Shown: in pieces, positions 1-6,062 of the stretch
How positions within the stretch are numbered: position 1 is the first letter of the stretch
How the letters are laid out: every line of letters starts with the position of its first letter
From: an uncultured beta proteobacterium
GTDB taxonomy: Bacteria; Pseudomonadota; Gammaproteobacteria; Burkholderiales; Burkholderiaceae_C
NCBI GenBank assembly: GCA_903834645.1
Contig: CAILKA010000266.1
Location: 1-7,942, forward strand
Direction of reading: 5' to 3'
Length of the DNA: 7,942 nucleotides
Position numbers and translations under genes: made by a program
Notes under the pieces: model-generated
What the model saw: the letters and a program-made list of their open reading frames with translations, nothing else
What the model was told of the DNA's origin: nothing
Databases searched by the model: none

Positions 1-660
1 CGCGGCATGGACCACGATCACCCCGCACTCGGCGGGGATCTCCTCGGGCTCGGCAATGCCCGCCTTGAGCACGTACCAGCACTGGCTGGCCAGCGCCAGG
101 TACGCCCCGCGCTTGTCGGGCTGGCGCAGGTCGGCCAGCAGATCGGCTCGCCGCACCTTGATCTCATGCACGAGCGGCTGCACGAGGTCTTCACGCGTGG
201 TGTGACGGATCGAGTAGACATCGGGCATGGCCTGCACCCAGCGGGTGGCCGGCGCAGCTGCCAGCGGCGCACGCAGCGCGAGCCCGCGCCAGACGATGCG
301 CCCGTCGCGCTGCATTTCGCGCGCCACACGCGCCACGAGCTGCTCGTGCAGGCTGCGCGCCTGGCGGTTGTGCGCCAGCGTGCCGGCCAGCGCCTGCACG
401 CCTGCGTCCGTCACGCGCAGCGTCTCGCGGCCACCGGCCTGGCGCACACGCTCGAGCAGGCCCGCAGCCAGCAGCTCGACCTCCACCATGTCCTGGCTGG
501 GCCAGCCGGCCGAGCGCCACAGCTCGCGCAGCCGGCGGCGGTGGGCCGGTGCAAGCGAGGCAAGGGGTGTGAGGGACGCGGGGGACGCGAGGGGCGCGAC
601 GGAGCCAGGCAGCGCAAGGCCGGGTTCAGCAGGCACAGGGGGGTTCGGCCGGTCGGGCAT
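1..660 (-). CDS. Winged-helix plus PD-(D/E)XK nuclease-like protein, partial (C-terminus off the left edge)
   Basis: An open frame of 220 codons runs from an ATG at 660 to the window edge without a stop. It is the only frame here that gives a protein-like sequence. Residues 1-38 are a Pro/Ala-rich, probably disordered leader. Residues about 40-95 (RRRLRELWRSAGW, then MVEVELLAAGLLERVR, then ETLRVTDAGVQAL) resemble a MarR-type winged helix, with a recognition-like helix and a wing. Residues about 105-215 contain MPDVYSI, HEIKVRRADLLADLR and YLALASQCWYVL. This pattern resembles PD-(D/E)XK nuclease-fold proteins of the MmcB type, with candidate catalytic residues Asp147, Glu166 and Lys168. A role in DNA binding, cleavage or repair is inferred only. 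No Shine-Dalgarno sequence precedes the ATG. A TTG at 720 is an in-frame alternative start. The gene is divergent from pirin. Confidence 0.72.
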   Translation of the reverse strand, partial: MPDRPNPPVPAEPGLALPGSVAPLASPASLTPLASLAPAHRRRLRELWRSAGWPSQDMVEVELLAAGLLERVRQAGGRETLRVTDAGVQALAGTLAHNRQARSLHEQLVARVAREMQRDGRIVWRGLALRAPLAAAPATRWVQAMPDVYSIRHTTREDLVQPLVHEIKVRRADLLADLRQPDKRGAYLALASQCWYVLKAGIAEPEEIPAECGVIVVHAA

Positions 661-703
661 CGGGGCACACAGGAGAGCCGCCGCGCGCGTGACTTCGACT
701 GGC

Positions 704-720
704 TTGAACCTTGCGTTCAA
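704..720. promoter_or_regulatory. Operator-like inverted repeat TTGAAC-N5-GTTCAA in the divergent intergenic region
   Basis: Two perfect 6-base arms, TTGAAC (704-709) and GTTCAA (715-720), flank the spacer CTTGC. The element lies in the roughly 100-base gap between two divergently transcribed genes and is AT-rich compared with its surroundings. Its shape fits the binding site of a dimeric regulator (LysR, MarR or TetR type). Each arm also resembles a -35 box (TTGAAC) on its own strand, but I see no convincing -10 box at the right distance on either strand. The regulator is unknown. Confidence 0.35.
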
Positions 721-766
721 CGCCGCAGCCCTGACGGTGCGCGCCGCATGCCGCATCATGCCGTGC

Positions 767-1618
767 ATGCACACCCTTCAACACCCCCGATCGGTCGAAC
801 GCCTGGTGGCGGGCCGGGCCACAAGCGACGGCGCAGGCGTCAAGCTCGTGCGCGTGCTCACGCAGGAGCTGCAGCGGCGCCTGGACCCCTTCCTGATGCT
901 CGACGCCTTCGGCAGCGACAGCCGCGACGACTACATCGGTGGCTTTCCCGACCACCCGCACCGCGGCTTCGAGACCGTGACCTACATGCTCGAGGGCCGG
1001 ATGCGCCACCGCGACTCCGCCGGCAACGAGGGGCTGCTCACCGGCGGCGCGGTGCAGTGGATGACGGCTGGCCGAGGCGTGATCCACAGCGAGATGCCCG
1101 AGCAGGACGACGGCCGCATGGAGGGCTTCCAGCTGTGGCTGAACCTGCCCGCGCGCGACAAGATGTGCCCGCCCTGGTACCGTGACATCCCCCCTGCCGA
1201 CGTGCCCGAGGCCCGCGCCGAGGGCGTGACGGTGCGCGTGATCGCCGGGCAGGCGCTGGGCGTGCCCGGCGCGATGCAGCGCGAGGCGACCGCCCCGACC
1301 TACCTCGACCTGCACCTGCAAGCCGGGGCGCGCTTCGTGCAGGAGCTGCCTGACGACCACAACGCATTCGTCTATGTGTACCGCGGCGAGGCGGCAGTGG
1401 GCGAGGTGGCGGTGCCTCGGCAGCGCATGGCGATCCTGGCCAACACGCCGGGCGCCGACGGCGTGTCGCTCACGGCCGGGCCCGAGGGGGCACGGGCGAT
1501 CCTCGTGGCGGGCCGGCCGCTGCGCGAGCCGATCGCGCAGTACGGCCCGTTCGTGATGAACACGCAAGAAGAGATCTACCGAGCGGTCGAGGACTTCCGC
1601 GCCGGGCGCCTGGCCTGA
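767..1618 (+). CDS. Pirin family protein
   Basis: A 283-residue cupin protein of the pirin family. These proteins bind a metal in the N-terminal barrel, and some bacterial members have quercetin 2,3-dioxygenase activity. The physiological substrate is usually unknown. The pirin core is clear: RRLDPFLMLDAFGS, then the signature DHPHRGFETVTYMLEG, then GAVQWMTAGRGVIHSEMPE. The four expected metal ligands are His63, His65, His107 and Glu109 (numbered from the ATG at 767). The C-terminal cupin half follows, ending in FGPFVMNT-like YGPFVMNTQEEI. Length is normal for the family. An ATG at 758 would add three residues. Neither start has a good Shine-Dalgarno sequence, so the start is uncertain. The frame stays open far upstream only because it shadows the divergent minus-strand gene. 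It is transcribed alone, away from the nuclease-like gene. Confidence 0.93.
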   Translation: MHTLQHPRSVERLVAGRATSDGAGVKLVRVLTQELQRRLDPFLMLDAFGSDSRDDYIGGFPDHPHRGFETVTYMLEGRMRHRDSAGNEGLLTGGAVQWMTAGRGVIHSEMPEQDDGRMEGFQLWLNLPARDKMCPPWYRDIPPADVPEARAEGVTVRVIAGQALGVPGAMQREATAPTYLDLHLQAGARFVQELPDDHNAFVYVYRGEAAVGEVAVPRQRMAILANTPGADGVSLTAGPEGARAILVAGRPLREPIAQYGPFVMNTQEEIYRAVEDFRAGRLA

Positions 1619-1639
1619 GCGACGCAAGCGTCGCTCGGG
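1614..1639. terminator. Strong GC-rich stem-loop overlapping the pirin stop codon
   Basis: The arms GAGCGACGC (1617-1625) and GCGTCGCTC (1628-1636) are perfectly complementary around AA. A G-T pair and two G-C pairs extend the stem to about 12 base pairs. It sits between the convergent pirin gene and the 49-residue peptide gene, so it could end transcription from both sides. No T-tract follows on either strand, so a classic intrinsic terminator is not assured. It could also be an mRNA-stabilising hairpin or a dispersed REP-like palindrome. Confidence 0.45.
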
Positions 1640-1663
1640 GTGCGCCGCAGCGCGGGGGGCGAC

Positions 1664-1813
1664 TCAGGCACGGGCCGTGGCTGCAGCACGCGCGAGCATC
1701 CCGGCCGGAGCATCGGACACCGCCAGCGTGTCCATCGCAGCCAGCATCAGCACGGTCAGGAAAGCGGCGCCAAGCAAAGAGATGGCGCGGGCGGCGAGGT
1801 TCGTGTTCTTCAT
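1664..1813 (-). CDS. Small hydrophobic peptide, 49 residues, conserved-type hypothetical
   Basis: The ATG at 1813 is preceded by AAGGA (1825-1821) with 7-base spacing, one of the better ribosome binding sites in the window. This supports the short start over an open extension to 2122. The product begins MKNTNLAARAISLLGAA, followed by a hydrophobic stretch (about residues 10-27, ISLLGAAFLTVLMLAAMD) and a short tail rich in Ala. It is probably a single membrane-spanning or exported peptide with a positively charged N-terminus. I recall similar short proteins of the form MKT..A....L.A...TL.M....D.LA in other Burkholderiales, but their function is unknown. It is the last of three leftward genes. 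Confidence 0.72.
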   Translation of the reverse strand: MKNTNLAARAISLLGAAFLTVLMLAAMDTLAVSDAPAGMLARAAATARA

Positions 1814-1932
1814 GATCGATTCCTTTCGAGAGGAGGGGCCCGTGGTGGGCCCGGTGAAGGCACTGTGCCCCTCGCCCTTGCGCGGGCCAACCCCGTTGCG
1901 ACGAATGGCGCGCGCGGCCCCCCCAGCCGCAG

Positions 1933-2208
1933 TCAGGGCTGACGGGCGGCGGCCCGCAGGCCCGCCCACTCGATCCACCACGCCAGTGGCAGCTCGTTGA
2001 CGATCGGATCGAGCACCTCGTGCTCGCATACTTCGGCGCCCTCGCGCAAGGTGCGGCTCGACTCGAACCAGCCGCAACCCGCGGGCTCGGGGCCCAGCCC
2101 GGGATCGTCGCCCGGGACGCACGCCTGCAACCCCGCCAGTGGCGCGGCCTGGACAGCGTGAACAGTTTCAACGGTGTGAACGGTACGCCGCCCCCTGCCG
2201 CTTCGCAT
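1933..2208 (-). CDS. Conserved hypothetical protein, 91 residues
   Basis: The ATG at 2208 follows GGAGG (2217-2213) with 4-base spacing, which decides the start. The open frame itself extends back to 2409. The N-terminal third is Arg/Val/Thr-rich with a small internal repeat (TVHTVETVHAV) and looks unstructured. The C-terminal half carries the recognisable core GCGWFESSRTLREG, then EVCEHEV, then NELPLAWWIEW. I recall this from short Burkholderiales hypothetical proteins with CGWF(D/E)SS near the start and ELPL..W near the end. No signal peptide or membrane segment is seen, and no function can be assigned. Its neighbours are the NnrU-family gene upstream (140 bases) and the 49-residue peptide downstream. 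Confidence 0.72.
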   Translation of the reverse strand: MRSGRGRRTVHTVETVHAVQAAPLAGLQACVPGDDPGLGPEPAGCGWFESSRTLREGAEVCEHEVLDPIVNELPLAWWIEWAGLRAAARQP

Positions 2209-2329
2209 GTGCCCTCCCCGCGGGCGCCATCGACCCGCACGGGCATCGTGCGGCGCACGCCTGGCCCGCGCCATCGCCCCGAAGGCGGTGGCGTGGGGGC
2301 CCCTGGAAGAGGGGGTGGATCCGCCCCGG

Positions 2330-2346
2330 GGCCGGCAGATCCGGCC
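2330..2346. terminator. Short GC hairpin just after the NnrU-family gene
   Basis: GGCCGG (2330-2335) and CCGGCC (2341-2346) pair around a 5-base loop, 2 bases beyond the NnrU-family stop codon on the minus strand. There is no T-tract. It may attenuate transcription into the 91-residue gene, or it may simply reflect the high GC content. Confidence 0.22.
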
Positions 2347-2348
2347 GG

Positions 2349-2927
2349 TCAGCCGAAGGGGCGCACGCCGATCCAGGCGCCATGCGCCCAGAACGCGAAG
2401 GCGGCCCATGCGGCCAGGCCCACCACCACAGTCAGCGCAGTGCGCGACGCCTCGCCGGGGACAGACACTGCGCCCGCTGCGCGATCACGCGCACGCGCGG
2501 CCCGGTAGCTCAGCACGGCCCACAGCAGGAAGCCCCCGAAGAGCAGCAAGTCGGCCAGCGTGTTGTTGGACACCAGGTGCGCAAGCGCCCAGGCCTTCAC
2601 GCCCAGCACCATCGGATGGCCCAGGCGCGCCTTGATCGCATTGCGCGGCACGTAGGCGGCCGCCAGCAGCACGAAGGCCACCAGCGTGAGCAGGCTGGCG
2701 AGGTGGCGCACCCAAAGAGGCGAGCCCCACAGCACGGTGGGCTCCTGGCGCGCCTGCCCGTAGCCCCAGACGATGAGCACGAAGCCCACCACCGACACCA
2801 CCGTGTACAGCCCCTTCCAGGCGTTGGCGCCGCGCTGCGCGATGAAGCGCTGGCGTGGGCCTTCCGCGAACACGCGGCTGGAGTGCACGCCAAGGAACAG
2901 GACAAGGCCGGGAACGAGAAGGGTCAT
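2349..2927 (-). CDS. NnrU family integral membrane protein
   Basis: A 192-residue polytopic membrane protein. NnrU was first named next to denitrification genes in Rhodobacter, but homologues are widespread and their biochemical role is not settled. Visible family features are an N-terminal hydrophobic segment ending FLGVHSSRVF, the segment NAWKGLYTVVSVVGF, and the strong signature LGHPMVLGVKAWALAHLVSN followed by NTLADLLLFGGFLLW. Likely membrane spans lie near residues 2-15, 42-58, 73-92, 108-140 (possibly two) and 163-182. The start at 2927 fits the family's MTLLVPGLVLF-like beginning, although no Shine-Dalgarno sequence is visible. The frame stays open far upstream only as a shadow of the opposite-strand operon. 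The gene is divergent from the MaoC-like gene. No denitrification genes are nearby. Confidence 0.9.
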   Translation of the reverse strand: MTLLVPGLVLFLGVHSSRVFAEGPRQRFIAQRGANAWKGLYTVVSVVGFVLIVWGYGQARQEPTVLWGSPLWVRHLASLLTLVAFVLLAAAYVPRNAIKARLGHPMVLGVKAWALAHLVSNNTLADLLLFGGFLLWAVLSYRAARARDRAAGAVSVPGEASRTALTVVVGLAAWAAFAFWAHGAWIGVRPFG

Positions 2928-3080
2928 GGTGGGGGAGCGCAGCGGCGCGCGTGACGAAGCCAGGGGGGCCAGGAGAGCCAAGGGGAGGCAGCACGGCGCG
3001 ACGCCATGCTGGGGCCGATTGTCCTGCCAAGCGCCTGGCGACGCCAAGGCCGGGATGCGCTGCTTGCCCGTGCCGCCCGC

Positions 3081-3086
3081 TATGCT
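3081..3086 (+). promoter_or_regulatory. Candidate -10 box close to the MaoC-like start codon
   Basis: TATGCT ends 7 bases before the ATG at 3094, which has no Shine-Dalgarno sequence. A transcription start 7-8 bases below this box would fall at the start codon and give a leaderless mRNA. No good -35 box lies 16-18 bases upstream (TTGCCC at 3064-3069 is only 11 bases away), so the call is weak. Confidence 0.22.
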
Positions 3087-3093
3087 CGGGGCC

Positions 3094-3594
3094 ATGATCG
3101 ACGAAGCCCCCGGACTCGAGCCCACCTCGGCGCTGCTGCACTGGGAGGATTTCCCGGTAGGGCATGTGGCGGAGTTTGGCCACGTGGAAGTCCAGCGCGA
3201 AGCGGTCATCGACTTTGCGCGCCAGTTCGACCCGCAGCCTTTCCATCTGGACGACGAGGCCGCCGCCGCCTCGCTCTTCGGGCGCCTGAGCGCCAGCGGC
3301 TGGCACACCGCGTGCCTGCTGATGCGCATGCTGTGCGACCACCACCTGCTGCGCACCGCCGCCCTGGGCTCGCCGGGCATCGACGCGCTGCGCTGGCTGC
3401 AGCCGGTGTACCCCGGCGACGTGCTGTCGGCGCGCCAGGAGGTGCTGGAGGCGCGCCCGATGCGCAGCCGCCCGCATGTCGGGCTCGTGAAGTCGCGCTT
3501 CACGGTGCTCAACCAGCGCCGCGAGGCGGTGATGACGATCGAGAGCTGGGGGATGATGCGCCGGCGCGACGTCCCACCCCCCGGCCACGACTGA
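3094..3594 (+). CDS. MaoC-like (R)-hydratase/dehydratase, hotdog fold
   Basis: A 166-residue single-domain MaoC-like protein. This family includes (R)-specific enoyl-CoA hydratases and mesaconyl-CoA or other dehydratases, but the substrate cannot be read from the sequence. The family core is FARQFDPQPFHLDDEAAAAS followed by LFGRLSASGWHTACLLMRM. Asp46 and His51 keep the Asp-x4-His catalytic spacing, and SASGWH stands where many members have A(H)G. Further on, WLQPVYPGDVLSARQEV matches the typical V.PGD.L strand. The start at 3094 (MIDEAPG) is preferred by length; an ATG at 3082 adds four residues. Its stop is 20 bases before hpaE, so it is probably the first gene of the hpa transcript. It may act on a pathway intermediate or be an unrelated passenger. 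Confidence 0.9.
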   Translation: MIDEAPGLEPTSALLHWEDFPVGHVAEFGHVEVQREAVIDFARQFDPQPFHLDDEAAAASLFGRLSASGWHTACLLMRMLCDHHLLRTAALGSPGIDALRWLQPVYPGDVLSARQEVLEARPMRSRPHVGLVKSRFTVLNQRREAVMTIESWGMMRRRDVPPPGHD

Positions 3595-3614
3595 CCCCTG
3601 TGGAGAGCGCCCGC

Positions 3615-5072
3615 ATGCGCATCGAGCACCTGATCGACGGCCGCCCCGCAGGCAGCGCCCGGTACTTCGAGACCGTCAACCCGGCCACGCAGGAGGTGCT
3701 GGCCGAGGTGGCGCGCGGGGGCGCGGCCGAGGTCGACGCCGCGGTGGCGGCGGCCAAGGCGGCCTTCCCGAAGTGGGCGGCCACTCCCGCAGCTGACCGC
3801 GCGCGCGTGATGCGGCGGCTGGGCGAGCTCATCGCCGCGAACGTCGGCGCGATCGCGCGCACCGAGACGATGGACACGGGGCAGGTGATTGCGCAGACGG
3901 GCAAGCAGCTCGTGCCGCGCGCAGCCGACAACTTCTCCTACTTCGCCGAGATGTGCGTGCGCGTGGACGGCCACACCTACCCCACGCCCACTCACCTGAA
4001 CTACACGCTCTTCCACCCGGTGGGCGTGTGCGCGCTCATCAGCCCCTGGAACGTGCCCTTCATGACGGCCACGTGGAAGGTGGCGCCCTGCCTGGCCTTC
4101 GGCAACACGGCAGTGCTCAAGATGAGCGAGCTCTCGCCGCTGACGGCCGCGCGGCTGGGCGAGCTCGCGCTGGAAGCCGGCGTGCCCGCGGGCGTGCTCA
4201 ACATCGTGCACGGCTACGGCCGCGAGGCGGGCGAGGCGCTCGTGTCGCACCCGGACGTGCGCGTGATCTCGTTCACCGGCAGCACCGCCACGGGCGATCG
4301 CATCGTGCGCGCCGCGGGCCTGAAGAAGTTCAGCATGGAGCTCGGCGGCAAGAGCCCCTTCGTGGTCTTCGACGACGCCGACCTCGCGCGCGCGCTGGAT
4401 GCGGCCGTCTTCATGATCTTCTCCAACAACGGCGAGCGCTGCACCGCGGGCAGCCGCATCCTCGTGCAGCGTTCGGTCTACGGCGACTTCGCGGCCGCCT
4501 TCGCTGCGCGTGCACGCAAGATCATGGTGGGCGACCCGCTCGACGAAGCCACCACCATCGGCCCGATGATCAGCCGCGAGCATCTGGCCAAGGTGCGGCG
4601 CTACATCGAGCTCGGGCCGCAGGAAGGCGCGACGCTCCTGTGCGGCGGCCTGGACGCCCCGGCGCTGCCCGGGGCCCTGGCGCAGGGCAACTTCGTGGCG
4701 GCCACGGTCTTCGGCGACGTCGACAACCGCATGCAGATCGCGCAGGACGAGATCTTCGGCCCCGTGGCCTGCCTGATCCCCTTCGACGACGAGGCCGACG
4801 CGATTGGCATCGCCAACGACACGCGCTACGGGCTGTCGAGCTACGTCTTCACCGAAAGCGTGGGCCGTGCGCTGCGCGTGGCCGCGGCCATCGAGGCCGG
4901 AATGTGCTTCGTCAACAGCCAGAACGTGCGCGACCTGCGCCAGCCCTTCGGCGGCACCAAGGGCAGCGGCGTGGGCCGCGAAGGCGGCACCTGGAGCCAC
5001 GAGGTGTTCCTGGAGCCGAAAAACGTGGCCGTGAGCCTGGGCTCGCACCACATCCCGCACTGGGGCGTCTGA
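3615..5072 (+). CDS. hpaE: 5-carboxymethyl-2-hydroxymuconate semialdehyde dehydrogenase
   Basis: A 485-residue NAD-dependent aldehyde dehydrogenase that oxidises the ring-cleavage semialdehyde from homoprotocatechuate to 5-carboxymethyl-2-hydroxymuconate in the cytoplasm. Family landmarks are PWNVPF with Asn146, VLKMSE with Lys169, the nucleotide-binding FTGST near 220-224, MELGGKSP with the general base Glu242, NNGERCTAGSR with the nucleophile Cys276, and QDEIFGP with Glu379. The C-terminal SHHIPHWGV ending and the genes around it point to HpaE rather than a generic aldehyde dehydrogenase. Length is close to the E. coli enzyme as I recall it. The start at 3615 has GGAGAG (3602-3607) 7 bases upstream. 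hpaD follows after 41 bases. A 10-base direct repeat spans the stop codon. Confidence 0.95.
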   Translation: MRIEHLIDGRPAGSARYFETVNPATQEVLAEVARGGAAEVDAAVAAAKAAFPKWAATPAADRARVMRRLGELIAANVGAIARTETMDTGQVIAQTGKQLVPRAADNFSYFAEMCVRVDGHTYPTPTHLNYTLFHPVGVCALISPWNVPFMTATWKVAPCLAFGNTAVLKMSELSPLTAARLGELALEAGVPAGVLNIVHGYGREAGEALVSHPDVRVISFTGSTATGDRIVRAAGLKKFSMELGGKSPFVVFDDADLARALDAAVFMIFSNNGERCTAGSRILVQRSVYGDFAAAFAARARKIMVGDPLDEATTIGPMISREHLAKVRRYIELGPQEGATLLCGGLDAPALPGALAQGNFVAATVFGDVDNRMQIAQDEIFGPVACLIPFDDEADAIGIANDTRYGLSSYVFTESVGRALRVAAAIEAGMCFVNSQNVRDLRQPFGGTKGSGVGREGGTWSHEVFLEPKNVAVSLGSHHIPHWGV

Positions 5073-5082
5073 GGGCGTCCGA
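5063..5082 (+). repeat. 10-base tandem duplication across the hpaE stop codon
   Basis: GGGCGTCTGA (5063-5072) is followed directly by GGGCGTCCGA (5073-5082) and a third partial unit, GGGCGAAC. The first copy contains the hpaE TGA. The second differs by one base, which turns TGA into CGA. This looks like a small local slippage duplication in the hpaE-hpaD spacer. Confidence 0.6.
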
Positions 5083-5113
5083 GGGCGAACCCGCACGCGC
5101 GAGGAACACGAAG

Positions 5114-6040
5114 ATGGGCAAGCTCGCACTGGCCGCCAAGATCACGCACGTGCCCTCGATGTACCTGAGCGAGCTGCCCGGCCCCCGCCAGGGCACGCGC
5201 CAGGATGCGATCGACGGGCACATCGAGATCGGCCGGCGCTGCCGGGCGCTGGGCGTGGACACGCTCGTCGTCTTCGACACCCACTGGCTCGTCAACGCCA
5301 ACTACCACCTCAACTGCGCAGCAGGCTTCGAGGGCGTCTACACGAGCAACGAGCTGCCGCACTTCATCTCGAACCTGCCCTACGCCTTCCCGGGCCACCC
5401 CGGGCTCGGCCAGTTGCTCGCGCGCACGGCCTGCGAAATGGGGGTGGAGACGCTTGCGCACACGGGTACCTCGCTCGCGCCGGAGTACGGCACGCTCGTG
5501 CCGATGCGCTACATGAACGCCGACGGCCACTTCAAGGTGGTGTCGGTGTCGGCGCTGTGCATGGCGCACTACCTGGACGACAGCGCGCGCCTGGGCTGGG
5601 CGCTGCGCCGCGCGGTGGAGGAGCACTACGACGGCACGGTGGCTTTCCTGGCCAGCGGGTCGCTCTCGCACCGCTTCGCCCAGAACGGCCTGGCCCCGGA
5701 GTACGCCTTTCGCGTGTGGAGCCCTTTCCTCGAGGCGCTGGACCGCGAGGTGGTGCAGATCTGGCAGCGCGGGGACTGGAAGACCTTCTGCGGCATGCTG
5801 CCCGAGTACGCGTCCAAGGGGCACGGCGAGGGTTTCATGCACGACACGGCGATGCTGCTGGGCGCCCTGGGCTGGAGCGGCTACGACGCGCAGGCCGAGG
5901 TGGTGACGCCCTACTTCGGCGCTTCGGGGACGGGGCAGATCAACGCCGTCTTTCCCGTCACGCCGCAGGACGGGCACGCGGTGCCGCAGCCGGTGGCCTC
6001 GCGCGCCACGGGTTACACGCCGGTATCGGCGCGGCTTTGA
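5114..6040 (+). CDS. hpaD: 3,4-dihydroxyphenylacetate 2,3-dioxygenase (homoprotocatechuate extradiol dioxygenase, class III/LigB type)
   Basis: A 308-residue enzyme that opens the homoprotocatechuate ring next to the diol, using Fe(II) and O2. The N-terminus MGKLALAAKITHVPSMYLSE matches my recollection of E. coli HpaD residue for residue. VFDTHWLVN, GVYTSNELPHFI, LVPMRYMN, LASGSLSHRF, GEGFMHDTAMLLGALGW and GTGQINAVFP also match. By analogy with LigB, the metal ligands are His12, His57 and Glu239, with His186 as acid/base. The C-terminus is about 25 residues longer than I recall for E. coli (VTPQDGHAVPQPVASRATGY onward), which I think is common in beta-proteobacteria. The start at 5114 has GAGG at 5101-5104. 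The gene lies between hpaE and hpaF in one transcript; hpaF begins 22 bases after its stop. Confidence 0.96.
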   Translation: MGKLALAAKITHVPSMYLSELPGPRQGTRQDAIDGHIEIGRRCRALGVDTLVVFDTHWLVNANYHLNCAAGFEGVYTSNELPHFISNLPYAFPGHPGLGQLLARTACEMGVETLAHTGTSLAPEYGTLVPMRYMNADGHFKVVSVSALCMAHYLDDSARLGWALRRAVEEHYDGTVAFLASGSLSHRFAQNGLAPEYAFRVWSPFLEALDREVVQIWQRGDWKTFCGMLPEYASKGHGEGFMHDTAMLLGALGWSGYDAQAEVVTPYFGASGTGQINAVFPVTPQDGHAVPQPVASRATGYTPVSARL

Positions 6041-6062
6041 GAATCGACACGGGAGACCTGCG

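Noticed and set aside
227..757. Long N-terminal extension of the pirin frame
   Set aside because: The extra residues are low-complexity Arg/Ser/Ala and overlap the minus-strand nuclease-like gene. Pirin homology starts after 767.
7..1185. Plus-strand frame of 392 codons across the left end
   Set aside because: Its translation has no recognisable domain and shadows both the minus-strand gene and pirin.
626..1627. Minus-strand 333-codon frame antisense to pirin
   Set aside because: Very His/Arg/Val-rich with no domain features. The plus-strand pirin motifs explain this sequence.
1914..1930. GCGGC / GCCGC hairpin with a C-rich loop just after the 91-residue gene
   Set aside because: The 5-base arms in DNA this GC-rich are expected by chance, and no T-tract follows.
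2161..2190. Short repeated GTGAAC/GTGTGAACGG units inside the 91-residue gene
   Set aside because: They are imperfect, and the coding sequence explains them as the TVHTVETVHAV segment. There is no array structure and no CRISPR.
3953..5113. Upstream extension of the hpaD frame
   Set aside because: It overlaps hpaE in another frame and has shadow-like Arg/Ala-rich composition. hpaD has its own ribosome binding site and a family-typical start at 5114.
2349..5129. A 926-codon open frame on the minus strand covering the MaoC-like gene and hpaE
   Set aside because: Only its last 192 codons (NnrU family) look like protein. The rest is rich in His, Arg, Ala and Gly and is antisense to strongly recognised genes, as expected in very GC-rich DNA.
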